From positions 5,998-39,215 of the forward strand of contig CADEGR010000031.1 of the NCBI GenBank assembly GCA_902826935.1: 33,218 bases of DNA, written 5' to 3'. Every line of letters starts with the position of its first letter. The first letter of the stretch is position 1. This document shows, in pieces, positions 15,884 through 22,975 of the stretch. The translations under genes were made by a program, and so were the position numbers. The notes beneath the pieces were generated by a model. That model was not told where the DNA came from and did not search any database. It was given only the letters and a program-made list of their open reading frames with translations. Source of the DNA: an uncultured Alphaproteobacteria bacterium (GTDB lineage: Bacteria; Pseudomonadota; Alphaproteobacteria; Geminicoccales; Geminicoccaceae).

Positions 15884-18349
15884 TTGCGCATCGTCTTGAA
15901 ACTTATGGCCTTGCTGTTCGGCTTGCTGCTGCTGGTGGTGCTCGCCGGCACCGCCGCCGGCTTCTATCTGCTGAACCGCTACGGCAACGATCTGCCCGAC
16001 TACCGCCAGCTCGCCAACTACCAGCCGCCCACGGTGACCAGGATCCATGCCGGGGACGGCCGGCTGCTGGCGGAGTACGCCCAGGAGAACCGGGTCTTCG
16101 TGCCGGTCGATTCCATGCCCAAGCGCCTGATCCAGGCGTTCCTGGCGGCCGAGGACAAGAACTTCTACAGCCATCGCGGCATCGATCCGCTCGGCATGGT
16201 CCGCGCGGTCGGCAGCAACGTCGTGAACTATTTCGAGGGCCGCCGGCCGGCCGGCGCCTCGACCATCACCCAGCAGGTCGCCAAGAACTTCCTGCTCAGC
16301 AACGAGGTGTCCTACGAGCGCAAGATCAAGGAGGGCCTGCTCGCCCTGCGAATCGAGCGCGCCTACACCAAGGACCAGATCCTCGAGCTGTATCTGAACG
16401 AGATCTATCTCGGCGTCGGCTCCTACGGCGTGGCCGCGGCGGCGCTCAACTACTTCAACAAGTCCTTGGACCATCTGACCACCGCCGAGGCGGCGTTCCT
16501 GGGCGGCCTGCCCAAGGCGCCGTCCCGCTACCATCCGGAGCGCGATCCGGAGGCCGCCAAGGGCCGGCGCGACTGGGTGATCTCGCGCATGCTGATCTTG
16601 GGCTTCATCAACGAGGAGGAGGCGCGCCAGGCGACCGCCGAGCCCTTGCTGCTGACCCGGCGGGCCGACACCGAGCGGGTCACGGCCGACTATTTCACCG
16701 AGGCGGTCCGCCGCCAGCTGATCCAGGACTTCGGCGAGTCGGCGCTCTACGAGGGCGGCCTGTCGATCCGGACCACGGTCTCGCCGACCTTGCAGCAGCT
16801 GGCCGACCGCTCGCTCCAGGACGGCCTGCTCGGCTATGACCGGCGGAGCGGCTGGCATGGCCCGAAGGCGCGGCTGCCCAATGCCGACAACTGGCGCGAG
16901 CAGCTGGCGGCGATCGACCGGAGCGACGGCCGCAGCAGCTGGCAGCTGGGCGTGGTCACCGAAACCGGCGCCGAGCAGGCGACGATCGGCCTGGTGGATG
17001 GCCAGACCGGCGTCCTGCCGCTGGCCGAGGTCGCCTGGGCGCGGCCGGCGCTGCCCGAGAACCAGCTGGGGCCGGAGCCGCAGCGGGTCGATCAGGTGCT
17101 GCAGGTGCTGGACGTGGTCTGGGTCGAGCCCCTGCCGGCGGCGCCCGCCGAGGCCGGGGCGGCGCCCGCGGCGCTGCGCCTGGGCCTGCGCCAGGCGCCG
17201 CAGGTCGAAGGCGCGATCGTGGCCCTCGATCCGCATAATGGCCGGGTCCTGGCGATGACCGGCGGCTTCAGCTACGCCCAGAGCGAGTTCAACCGGGCGA
17301 CCCAGGCGCTGCGCCAGCCGGGCTCGGCGCTCAAGCCCTTCGTCTATCTGGCCGGCCTCGCCAATGGCTACACCCCGTCCAGCATCTTCCTCGACGCGCC
17401 GATCGTGATCGACCAGGGTGGCGGCCAGGGCAAGTGGAAGCCGGCCAACTACACCAAGCGCTTCTACGGGCCCAGCACGCTGCGCCTGGGCATCGAGAAG
17501 TCGCGCAATCTGATGACCGTGCGCCTGGCCAATGCGGTCGGCATGGACCGGGTGGTCGAGATGGTCGACCGGTTCGGGCTGAGCCGCGGCATGGGCCGCA
17601 ATCTGGCGGCCTCGCTCGGCGCCTCCGAGACCGATCTGCTGACCTTGACCACCGGCTACGCCATGCTGGTCAATGGCGGCAGGCGGATCCAGCCGGCGCT
17701 GATCGAGCGGATCCAGGACCGCCATGGCCGGACCGTGCGCCGGCGCGACGACCGGCCCTGCCCGGAATGCCAGGACGTGTCCTGGGTCGGCCAGGCGACC
17801 CCCGTCCTGGAGGACCGGCGGGCAGCGGTGATCGATCCGGCCCACGCCTACCAGATGGTCAATCTGCTGCAGGGCGTGGTCGAGCGCGGCACCGGCCACA
17901 AGGCGGCCGAGATCGGCAAGCCGATCGGCGGCAAGACTGGCACCTCGAATGACAGCCGGGATGCCTGGTTCGTCGGCTTCACGCCCGATCTGGTGGTCGG
18001 CGTCTATATCGGCTACGACCAGCCGCGCTCTTTGGGCGACCAGGAGACCGGCTCGTCGGCGGCGCTGCCGGTGTTCGTGGAGTTCATGAAGGGCGCCCTC
18101 AAGGACCAGCCGGCGACGCCGTTCCGGGTGCCGTCCGGGGTCCGGCTGGTCCGGGTCGACGCCCAGACCGGCCTGCTGCCCGGCCCGAGCAGCAGCACGG
18201 TGATCCTGGAGGCCTTCCTGCCCGGCACCGAGCCGACCCAGAGCGGCACCAGCAACGCCGCCGCGACCAGCTCGACCGGCATCGTCGGCGGCCCGCGCGG
18301 CAATGACGGCGGTGGCGCCAGCGCGCCCAAGACCGGCGGGCTGTACTAG
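15884..18349 (+). CDS. mrcA: Penicillin-binding protein 1A, bifunctional peptidoglycan glycosyltransferase/transpeptidase
   Basis: This 821-residue inner-membrane protein polymerises lipid II and cross-links the peptides. A membrane anchor covers about residues 5-28. The glycosyltransferase 51 domain has catalytic E90 in AAEDKNFYSHRG, plus GASTITQQVAKNF and LELYLNEIYLG. An OB-like insert lies between about 300 and 430. The transpeptidase motifs are S481-A-L-K484, S540-R-N542 and K684-T-G686. A Ser/Thr/Gly-rich tail ends the protein. The start is TTG at 15884, with GGGGA 6 nt upstream; no better ATG gives the membrane segment. amiC lies directly upstream and both should act at the septum. In many alphaproteobacteria prfB follows mrcA; here a polyphosphate kinase gene does. 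Confidence 0.96.
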   Translation: MRIVLKLMALLFGLLLLVVLAGTAAGFYLLNRYGNDLPDYRQLANYQPPTVTRIHAGDGRLLAEYAQENRVFVPVDSMPKRLIQAFLAAEDKNFYSHRGIDPLGMVRAVGSNVVNYFEGRRPAGASTITQQVAKNFLLSNEVSYERKIKEGLLALRIERAYTKDQILELYLNEIYLGVGSYGVAAAALNYFNKSLDHLTTAEAAFLGGLPKAPSRYHPERDPEAAKGRRDWVISRMLILGFINEEEARQATAEPLLLTRRADTERVTADYFTEAVRRQLIQDFGESALYEGGLSIRTTVSPTLQQLADRSLQDGLLGYDRRSGWHGPKARLPNADNWREQLAAIDRSDGRSSWQLGVVTETGAEQATIGLVDGQTGVLPLAEVAWARPALPENQLGPEPQRVDQVLQVLDVVWVEPLPAAPAEAGAAPAALRLGLRQAPQVEGAIVALDPHNGRVLAMTGGFSYAQSEFNRATQALRQPGSALKPFVYLAGLANGYTPSSIFLDAPIVIDQGGGQGKWKPANYTKRFYGPSTLRLGIEKSRNLMTVRLANAVGMDRVVEMVDRFGLSRGMGRNLAASLGASETDLLTLTTGYAMLVNGGRRIQPALIERIQDRHGRTVRRRDDRPCPECQDVSWVGQATPVLEDRRAAVIDPAHAYQMVNLLQGVVERGTGHKAAEIGKPIGGKTGTSNDSRDAWFVGFTPDLVVGVYIGYDQPRSLGDQETGSSAALPVFVEFMKGALKDQPATPFRVPSGVRLVRVDAQTGLLPGPSSSTVILEAFLPGTEPTQSGTSNAAATSSTGIVGGPRGNDGGGASAPKTGGLY

Positions 18350-18394
18350 CGCCGCCTCCCTGTCCCTTGTCCCCTGCCCGTCCGGATAGCTGCC

Positions 18395-19225
18395 ATGGCC
18401 AAGCGCGCCAAGACCGACGACCTGATCGAGCGCACCCGCGTGCCGGAGGACGGCCGCGGCTTCGCCCTGGCCGAGATCGACCCGGGCGCCAAGACCGGCC
18501 TGCCCGACCGGGCCGCGGCCGAGGTCCAGACCATGGCCGACATCGCCCGGATCGACGAGCTGCAGGACGTGCTCTACGCCCAGAGCAAGCATGCGCTCCT
18601 GATCGTGCTCCAGGGCACCGACACCAGCGGCAAGGACGGCACCATCCGCAAGGTGTTCGGCCCGATCGACCCGCTCGGCCTCAGGATCACCGGCTTCAAG
18701 GCGCCGACCCCGCAGGAGCTGGCCCACGACTTCCTGTGGCGGATCCACCAGGCGGTGCCGGGCAAGGGCGAGATCGGGATCTTCAACCGCTCGCATTACG
18801 AGGATGTGCTGGTGGTCCGGGTCCACGGGCTGGCGCCGAAGGAGGTGATCGAGCGGCGCTACCACCAGATCAACGCCTTCGAGCAGCATCTGGCCGAAAA
18901 TGGCGTCACGCTGCTGAAGTTCCTGCTGCACATCTCCAAGGACGAGCAGAAAGCCCGCCTCGAGGCGCGCCTGGCCGACCCGACCAAGCAGTGGAAGTTC
19001 AATCCTGGCGATCTCAAGGAGCGCGCCCTCTGGGACGACTACCAGGCGGCCTATCAGCTGGCGCTGACCCGCTGCAGCAAGCCGCATGCGCCCTGGTACG
19101 TGATCCCGGCCGATCGCAAATGGTACCGCAACGCCTTGATCGCGCGGATCATCCGCCATCATCTGGAGCGGCTGGATCTGCGCTATCCGCCGGCCAGCGG
19201 CCTGGACGGCATCGTGATCACGTGA
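18395..19225 (+). CDS. Polyphosphate kinase 2 (PPK2 family), polyphosphate:nucleotide phosphotransferase
   Basis: This 276-residue cytoplasmic enzyme transfers phosphate from polyphosphate to nucleoside mono- or diphosphates. The P-loop GTDTSGKDG is at residues 74-82, with the Walker B-like NRSHYEDV at 131-138. Also typical are FGPIDPLGLRITGFKAPT, LHISKDEQKARLEARL, KFNPGDLKERALWDDY and APWYVIPADRKWYRN. The single-domain length and the NRSHYED motif fit the short PPK2 group (class III-like), which can regenerate ATP or GTP from polyphosphate; the class is inferred. The ribosome site before the ATG at 18395 is weak. It follows mrcA by 45 bp on the same strand, perhaps in one transcript. Confidence 0.93.
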   Translation: MAKRAKTDDLIERTRVPEDGRGFALAEIDPGAKTGLPDRAAAEVQTMADIARIDELQDVLYAQSKHALLIVLQGTDTSGKDGTIRKVFGPIDPLGLRITGFKAPTPQELAHDFLWRIHQAVPGKGEIGIFNRSHYEDVLVVRVHGLAPKEVIERRYHQINAFEQHLAENGVTLLKFLLHISKDEQKARLEARLADPTKQWKFNPGDLKERALWDDYQAAYQLALTRCSKPHAPWYVIPADRKWYRNALIARIIRHHLERLDLRYPPASGLDGIVIT

Positions 19226-19298
19226 TCGTGCCTGGCCGGCCGGTCCGGGTGTGAGCTAATTCACAGCTTCTGGCCCGGCCAACCGCCAAGCTCGCGCG

Positions 19299-20051
19299 AT
19301 GGCCAGCGTGGAGCTTCGGGTCTTGGGCTGCGGCGATGCCTTCGGCAGCGGCGCGCGCTTTCAAACCTGCTTCCATCTCAAGTCTGACCGGCACAGCCTG
19401 CTGCTCGATTGCGGCGCCAGCTCGCTGATCGCGATGCAGCGCTTCGGGGTCGACCCGGGCGCGATCGAGGCGATCGTGCTGAGCCATTTGCACGGCGACC
19501 ATTTCGGCGGCCTGCCGTTCTTCCTGCTGCATGCCCACTACGTCGCCAAGCGCCGGCGCGGCCTGGCGATCGCCGGCCCGGCCGGCATGGCGAGCCGGAT
19601 CAACGCCGCCCTCGAGGTCCTGTTTCCAGGCTCGGCCAGCCTGACCTGGCGCTTTCCGCTCCAGCTGATCGAGCTGACGCCCGGCCAGATCTGCGCGCTC
19701 GGCGGGCTCAGGATCATGCCGTTCGCGGTCGACCACCCGTCCGGCGCGCCGGCGCTGGGACTGCGCCTGCGGCTCGGCCGGCGGACCATCGGCTATACCG
19801 GCGACACCGCCTGGAGCGAGGCGCTGATCGAGATCGCCCGGCAGGCGGACCTGTTCATCGCCGAGTGCTACAGCCCGCGCGGCAATGGCAAGCATCATCT
19901 GGACTGGCAGACGCTGCGCCAGCGGGCGCCGGAGCTGGCCGCCCGGCGGATCCTGCTCAGCCATATGAGCGCCAGCATGCTGGCCGAGCTGCCGAAGCTC
20001 GACCTCGGCCCATTCGAGCCGGCCCAAGACGGCCTGACCATCACGTTGTGA
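19299..20051 (+). CDS. MBL-fold metal-dependent hydrolase (RNase Z-like subgroup)
   Basis: This 250-residue metallo-beta-lactamase-fold protein has the metal motif S62-HLHGDH68, followed by FGGLPFFL. A later HPSGAPALG gives another His, GYTGDT near 166-171 gives the bridging Asp, and LLSHMSASM gives a final His. The beginning LRVLGCGDAFGSGARFQT is like RNase Z/ElaC and phosphodiesterase relatives, but the protein is shorter than RNase Z and lacks its exosite arm as far as I can see. The substrate could be a phosphodiester or a thioester; I cannot choose. No clear ribosome site precedes the ATG at 19299. It sits 73 bp after ppk2 and converges with the alpha/beta hydrolase. Confidence 0.85.
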   Translation: MASVELRVLGCGDAFGSGARFQTCFHLKSDRHSLLLDCGASSLIAMQRFGVDPGAIEAIVLSHLHGDHFGGLPFFLLHAHYVAKRRRGLAIAGPAGMASRINAALEVLFPGSASLTWRFPLQLIELTPGQICALGGLRIMPFAVDHPSGAPALGLRLRLGRRTIGYTGDTAWSEALIEIARQADLFIAECYSPRGNGKHHLDWQTLRQRAPELAARRILLSHMSASMLAELPKLDLGPFEPAQDGLTITL

Positions 20052-20081
20052 CGAGCCGCCCGGCCCTGCGGCCGCTTGCCG

Positions 20082-20873
20082 TCAGGCCGGCGGCGCCGGC
20101 GTCAGCCCGGCCAGGAACAGCTGCAAGGTGCGGTTGAATGCGGCCGGCTGCTCCAGCGGCACCAGATGGCCGGCGCTCGGCAGGACCACCAGATGGGCGC
20201 CGCTGATCTGCTCGGCCAGCCGCGCCATCATCGCCGGCGGGGCAACCCGGTCGAGGCCGCCGGCGACCAGGAGGGTCGGCACCTTGATCGCCGCCAGCTC
20301 GGCGCGCCGGTCGAAGCTCGGCAGGCTGCTGATCGCGGCGCGATAGATCGTTTCGTCGACCGCCGCCAGGGTTTCGATCGCGCGCGCCACGCCGGCCTCG
20401 TCCGCGGCCTCGCCGACCAGCCGGGCGACCAGCTCCGGGGCCAGCTCGCCAAGCCGCCGGCCCCGCTCGAGCGGCGCCAGGCGCTGCTCGACGAAGCGCT
20501 GCTGCCATTGGCCATCGGGCCGGCCGAAGGCAGCACTGGTCGCAACCAGGGTCAAGGACAAGACCCGCTCCGGCTGCCGGACGAGCAGCTCCTGCGCAAT
20601 CATGCCACCCATGGCATGGCCGACCAGATGGGCGCTCCGGATCTGCAGGCGATCCAGCAGGCGGAGCAAGGCACCCGCGAGGCGGGCGAAGGTGAAGTCC
20701 GGCAGCGGCCGGCTGTCGCCATAGCCCGGCATATCCCAGGCGATGGCCCGGTAGGTGCCGGCAAAATGGTCGAGCTGCGCTTGCCAGGCATCGGCGGCGC
20801 CGCCGATGCCATGGAGGAAGATCAAGGGCGGTCCACGGTCGCCTTTGATCTGGAACGCGATCCAGTCGCTCAT
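20082..20873 (-). CDS. Alpha/beta-hydrolase fold protein with Ala at the nucleophile elbow
   Basis: This 263-residue protein of the alpha/beta-hydrolase fold has the oxyanion segment FLHGIGGAADAW near 19-30 and WDMPGYGDS at about 46-54. The nucleophile elbow reads VGHAMGG: residue 87 is Ala (codon GCC) where hydrolases normally have Ser. The presumed acid (GGLDRVAPP) and His (PSAGHLVPLEQP) are intact. It resembles the 3-oxoadipate enol-lactonase and MhpC-like groups overall. An Ala at this place is also found in RutD, so the protein may still act on a substrate through water or serve a non-hydrolytic role. The ATG at 20873 follows AAGGTGG. It lies between the MBL gene and the crotonase gene on the opposite strand to both. 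Confidence 0.87.
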   Translation of the reverse strand: MSDWIAFQIKGDRGPPLIFLHGIGGAADAWQAQLDHFAGTYRAIAWDMPGYGDSRPLPDFTFARLAGALLRLLDRLQIRSAHLVGHAMGGMIAQELLVRQPERVLSLTLVATSAAFGRPDGQWQQRFVEQRLAPLERGRRLGELAPELVARLVGEAADEAGVARAIETLAAVDETIYRAAISSLPSFDRRAELAAIKVPTLLVAGGLDRVAPPAMMARLAEQISGAHLVVLPSAGHLVPLEQPAAFNRTLQLFLAGLTPAPPA

Positions 20874-20969
20874 GCGCCACCTTGCATGGCCCTGCCCTAG
20901 TCGAGCCGGCGGGCGCTGTCCAGGCCGAACTTCGGCCGCGCCAGGCAGGCTGGAATCCGGGAGGCTGGA

Positions 20970-20997
20970 TTAACGTCGTGGCAACCTTGCTTATGCT
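20970..20997 (+). promoter_or_regulatory. Candidate promoter of the crotonase gene
   Basis: -35 TTAACG (20970-20975), 16-bp spacer, -10 TATGCT (20992-20997). The predicted transcription start would fall on or just after the ATG at 21001. That favours the TTG at 21058 as the true start of the gene. Confidence 0.4.
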
Positions 20998-21057
20998 ACG
21001 ATGACCGTTGGGAGCCTGGCTCGAGCGGCTCCTTTGCCAATCGGTTGGGGGGCCCCG

Positions 21058-21840
21058 TTGAGCGAGCCGAAGGTTCTGTTCCAGATTGTTGAGCATGTCG
21101 CGATCGTCACGCTGAACCGGCCGGACCGGGTCAATGCGCTGGACGAAGACATGCATGTCGAGCTGCGCCACGTGTTCGACCGGATCGAGCTGGATCGCGC
21201 GGTCCGCGCCGTGCTGCTGACCGGCGCGGGGCGAGCATTCTGCGCCGGTCAGGATCTGGCCGAGCGCCAGCTGAGCGAGGCCGAGCTCGACCTTGGCGCG
21301 GCGCTGGAGCGCAGCTACAACCCCTTGATCAAGCGGATCCGGGCGCTGGAGCGGCCGGTGGTCTGCGCGGTCAACGGCGTCGCCGCGGGGGCGGGCGCCA
21401 ATCTCGCCTTGGCCTGCGACATCGTGCTGGCCGGCCGCTCGGCCAGCTTCATCCAGGCGTTCTGTCGGCTGGGCCTGATCCCGGATGCCGGCGGCACGTT
21501 CCTGCTGCCGCGGCTGGTCGGCCGGGCCCGAGCACTCGGCCTGATGCTGCTGGGCGAGCCGCTCTCGGCCGAGCAGGCGGCCGAGTGGGGCCTGATCTGG
21601 CAAGTGGTCGAGGATGACGCGCTGGCCGAGACCGCCTGGGCGCTCTGCCTGCAGCTGGCGGCCGGCCCGACCCGGGCGCTGGGGCTGATCAAGCGCGCGG
21701 TCAATGCCGGCACGGTCACGCTGGAGGAGCAGCTGGCGCTGGAGCGGGATCTCCAGCGCGAGGCCGGCCGCAGCGAGGATTTTGCCGAAGGGCTGGCCGC
21801 CTTCCTCGGCAAGCGGCCGCCCAGCTTCAAGGGCCGCTAG
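21058..21840 (+). CDS. Enoyl-CoA hydratase/isomerase (crotonase), PaaG-like
   Basis: From the TTG at 21058 this is a 260-residue crotonase, the usual length. Oxyanion-hole segments are FCAGQDL (61-67) and GVAAGAGANLALACD (107-121). The segment GLIPDAGGTFLLPRLVGRAR, with D143, is the hallmark of PaaG (ring-1,2-epoxyphenylacetyl-CoA isomerase), which uses that Asp. No other phenylacetate genes are present, so the pathway is not established and a general fatty acyl-CoA isomerase/hydratase is also possible. A run of G lies about 5-11 nt before the TTG. An in-frame ATG at 21001 lacks a ribosome site and probably lies at or before the transcription start. Directly downstream is a decayed insertion sequence. 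Confidence 0.88.
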   Translation: MSEPKVLFQIVEHVAIVTLNRPDRVNALDEDMHVELRHVFDRIELDRAVRAVLLTGAGRAFCAGQDLAERQLSEAELDLGAALERSYNPLIKRIRALERPVVCAVNGVAAGAGANLALACDIVLAGRSASFIQAFCRLGLIPDAGGTFLLPRLVGRARALGLMLLGEPLSAEQAAEWGLIWQVVEDDALAETAWALCLQLAAGPTRALGLIKRAVNAGTVTLEEQLALERDLQREAGRSEDFAEGLAAFLGKRPPSFKGR

Positions 21841-21859
21841 CCAGCCGGCGCGCCAGGGT

Positions 21860-22600
21860 GCCCGGCGCGACCGCAGGCGCAGCGCCCGCGCGGCCAGCCA
21901 CGGCATGCTGTCGGGGACCTTGCGGGCCGGCGGGGCAACGACGATCAGGTCGTGACGGCCGGCGCGAAGGTCCTGCCACGCCGCAGCCAGGCGCGGCAAG
22001 CTGCCCCCGGCGCCGTCGATCATCCAGCCGGCGTCGATCGATCGATCCCGAGGCGGCGATGACGTTCGAGGCGGCGGCGATGCAGCCGTGTCGACCGCGC
22101 GCTCCCTAAGTTGCCGCAGGCGGCGGCGCTGGCCGATCGGGCAGCGGCCGCAACGGCGGGTAGGCTTGGTGTTGGCGCCGGTCTGGTCCAGCAACACTAG
22201 CCGTGCCGGTCGATCCAGGGCTGCCCCCGATGCCGAGCGTCACGTCCTTGCCGCATGTCGGCCCGAGGCAGCCCTGCCGATAGCTCTGGCGATCACGACC
22301 TCTGGTGTCGTAACCGCGGCCCGGCTCAAGGCTAGGTCCGGCAGTTCCACAGGTCCCCGAGCAGCCAATCGTGGTGCGCGCCAACCTGGCGGCTGGCCGG
22401 CATCGGCTTGGCCAGGGCGCCATACCAGCCGACCGACCGCGCTGCCCTGCCGCGGCCGCTGTCCGCTGGCGGCGCCTTCGGTAGCGTTCTGGCATCGGAG
22501 GGCGGCGGCCGGACCTGCTCTGGCTGATCGTCTGCCAGAGCGCCCGGCAGAGCCTGGCCGGTCTGAGGGCCTACCCTTCCACGGCTGCGGCTTGAAGGCA
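21860..22600 (-). pseudogene. Decayed IS630-family transposase
   Basis: Fragments of an IS630-type transposase can be read in order on the minus strand, in changing frames. KPQPWKGRPS (near 22590) resembles the KPQGG linker after the HTH. ALADDQPEQ (near 22535) resembles the LIAEQPD segment. RADMRQGRDARHRGQPWID (22265-22210) lies just before a frame change to LVLLDQTGANTKPTRRC and GRCPIGQR (22200-22120), which mirrors FLDETGASTKMARRYGR.PRGQR. WMIDGAGG...DLIVV (22027-21940) mirrors W.IDG...DIVVMDN. The catalytic-site DE is DQ, and the second Asp region is lost. Frameshifts and substitutions make it non-functional. Limits are approximate; terminal repeats were not identified. Confidence 0.6.
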
Positions 22601-22975
22601 TCGCACCGCGCAGTGCTCCGGATCGCCTTCTGCCGCGGCAGTTGGTCCGTGCTCGCGCGACGCTGCAGTGGCCCTGCATGCCGGAGCCATTGCCTTGACC
22701 GGCTGAGCCGCGTCACGGCCTGCGGCTGCGCGTCTGGATCTTGCCCCTGCGTCATGCCGGGCGGCGACTGCTGGGTGTAGCGGGCGCGGCGATCGGCTGT
22801 GCCTGGCGCCCGCCGGCGCAGCCAAGCGGGCCTGGTCGCATGCCGGCCCTATGCCGCGCGGTGCCTGCTCGACTGTTCCCGGCGCCAGGGCGGCGCGGGC
22901 TCGCTGGGGTCGCCGGCGCGGCGCCCCGGTCGGCTTGCCCAGGTCGGTCAGACCGGCGGTGACGCGAGGCAACGC
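22601..22975. other. Unassigned DNA between the transposase relic and the GGDEF-EAL gene
   Basis: Several frames are open by base composition, but none shows a ribosome site, recognisable motif or protein-like composition. It may contain the degraded N-terminal part and left end of the IS630 element, since relic plus this stretch (about 1.1 kb) matches a full IS630 length. Confidence 0.5.

Noticed and set aside
14564-19162. An uninterrupted minus-strand reading frame of about 1530 codons opposite amiC, mrcA and ppk2
   Set aside because: It lies antisense to three well-supported genes, and its translation is Gln/Gly/Ala/Arg/Asp-rich with no domain, as expected for the antisense of GC-biased codons.
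22030-22046. Run of overlapping GATC/CGATCGAT
   Set aside because: Short, inside the decayed IS630 region, and GATC-rich motifs are frequent throughout this GC-rich sequence; no origin or methylation cluster is supported.
20041-22197. A 718-codon minus-strand frame across the hydrolase and crotonase genes into the IS relic
   Set aside because: Only its first third (22197 to about 21850) makes sense, as part of the decayed IS630 transposase; the rest is antisense or out of frame with real genes.
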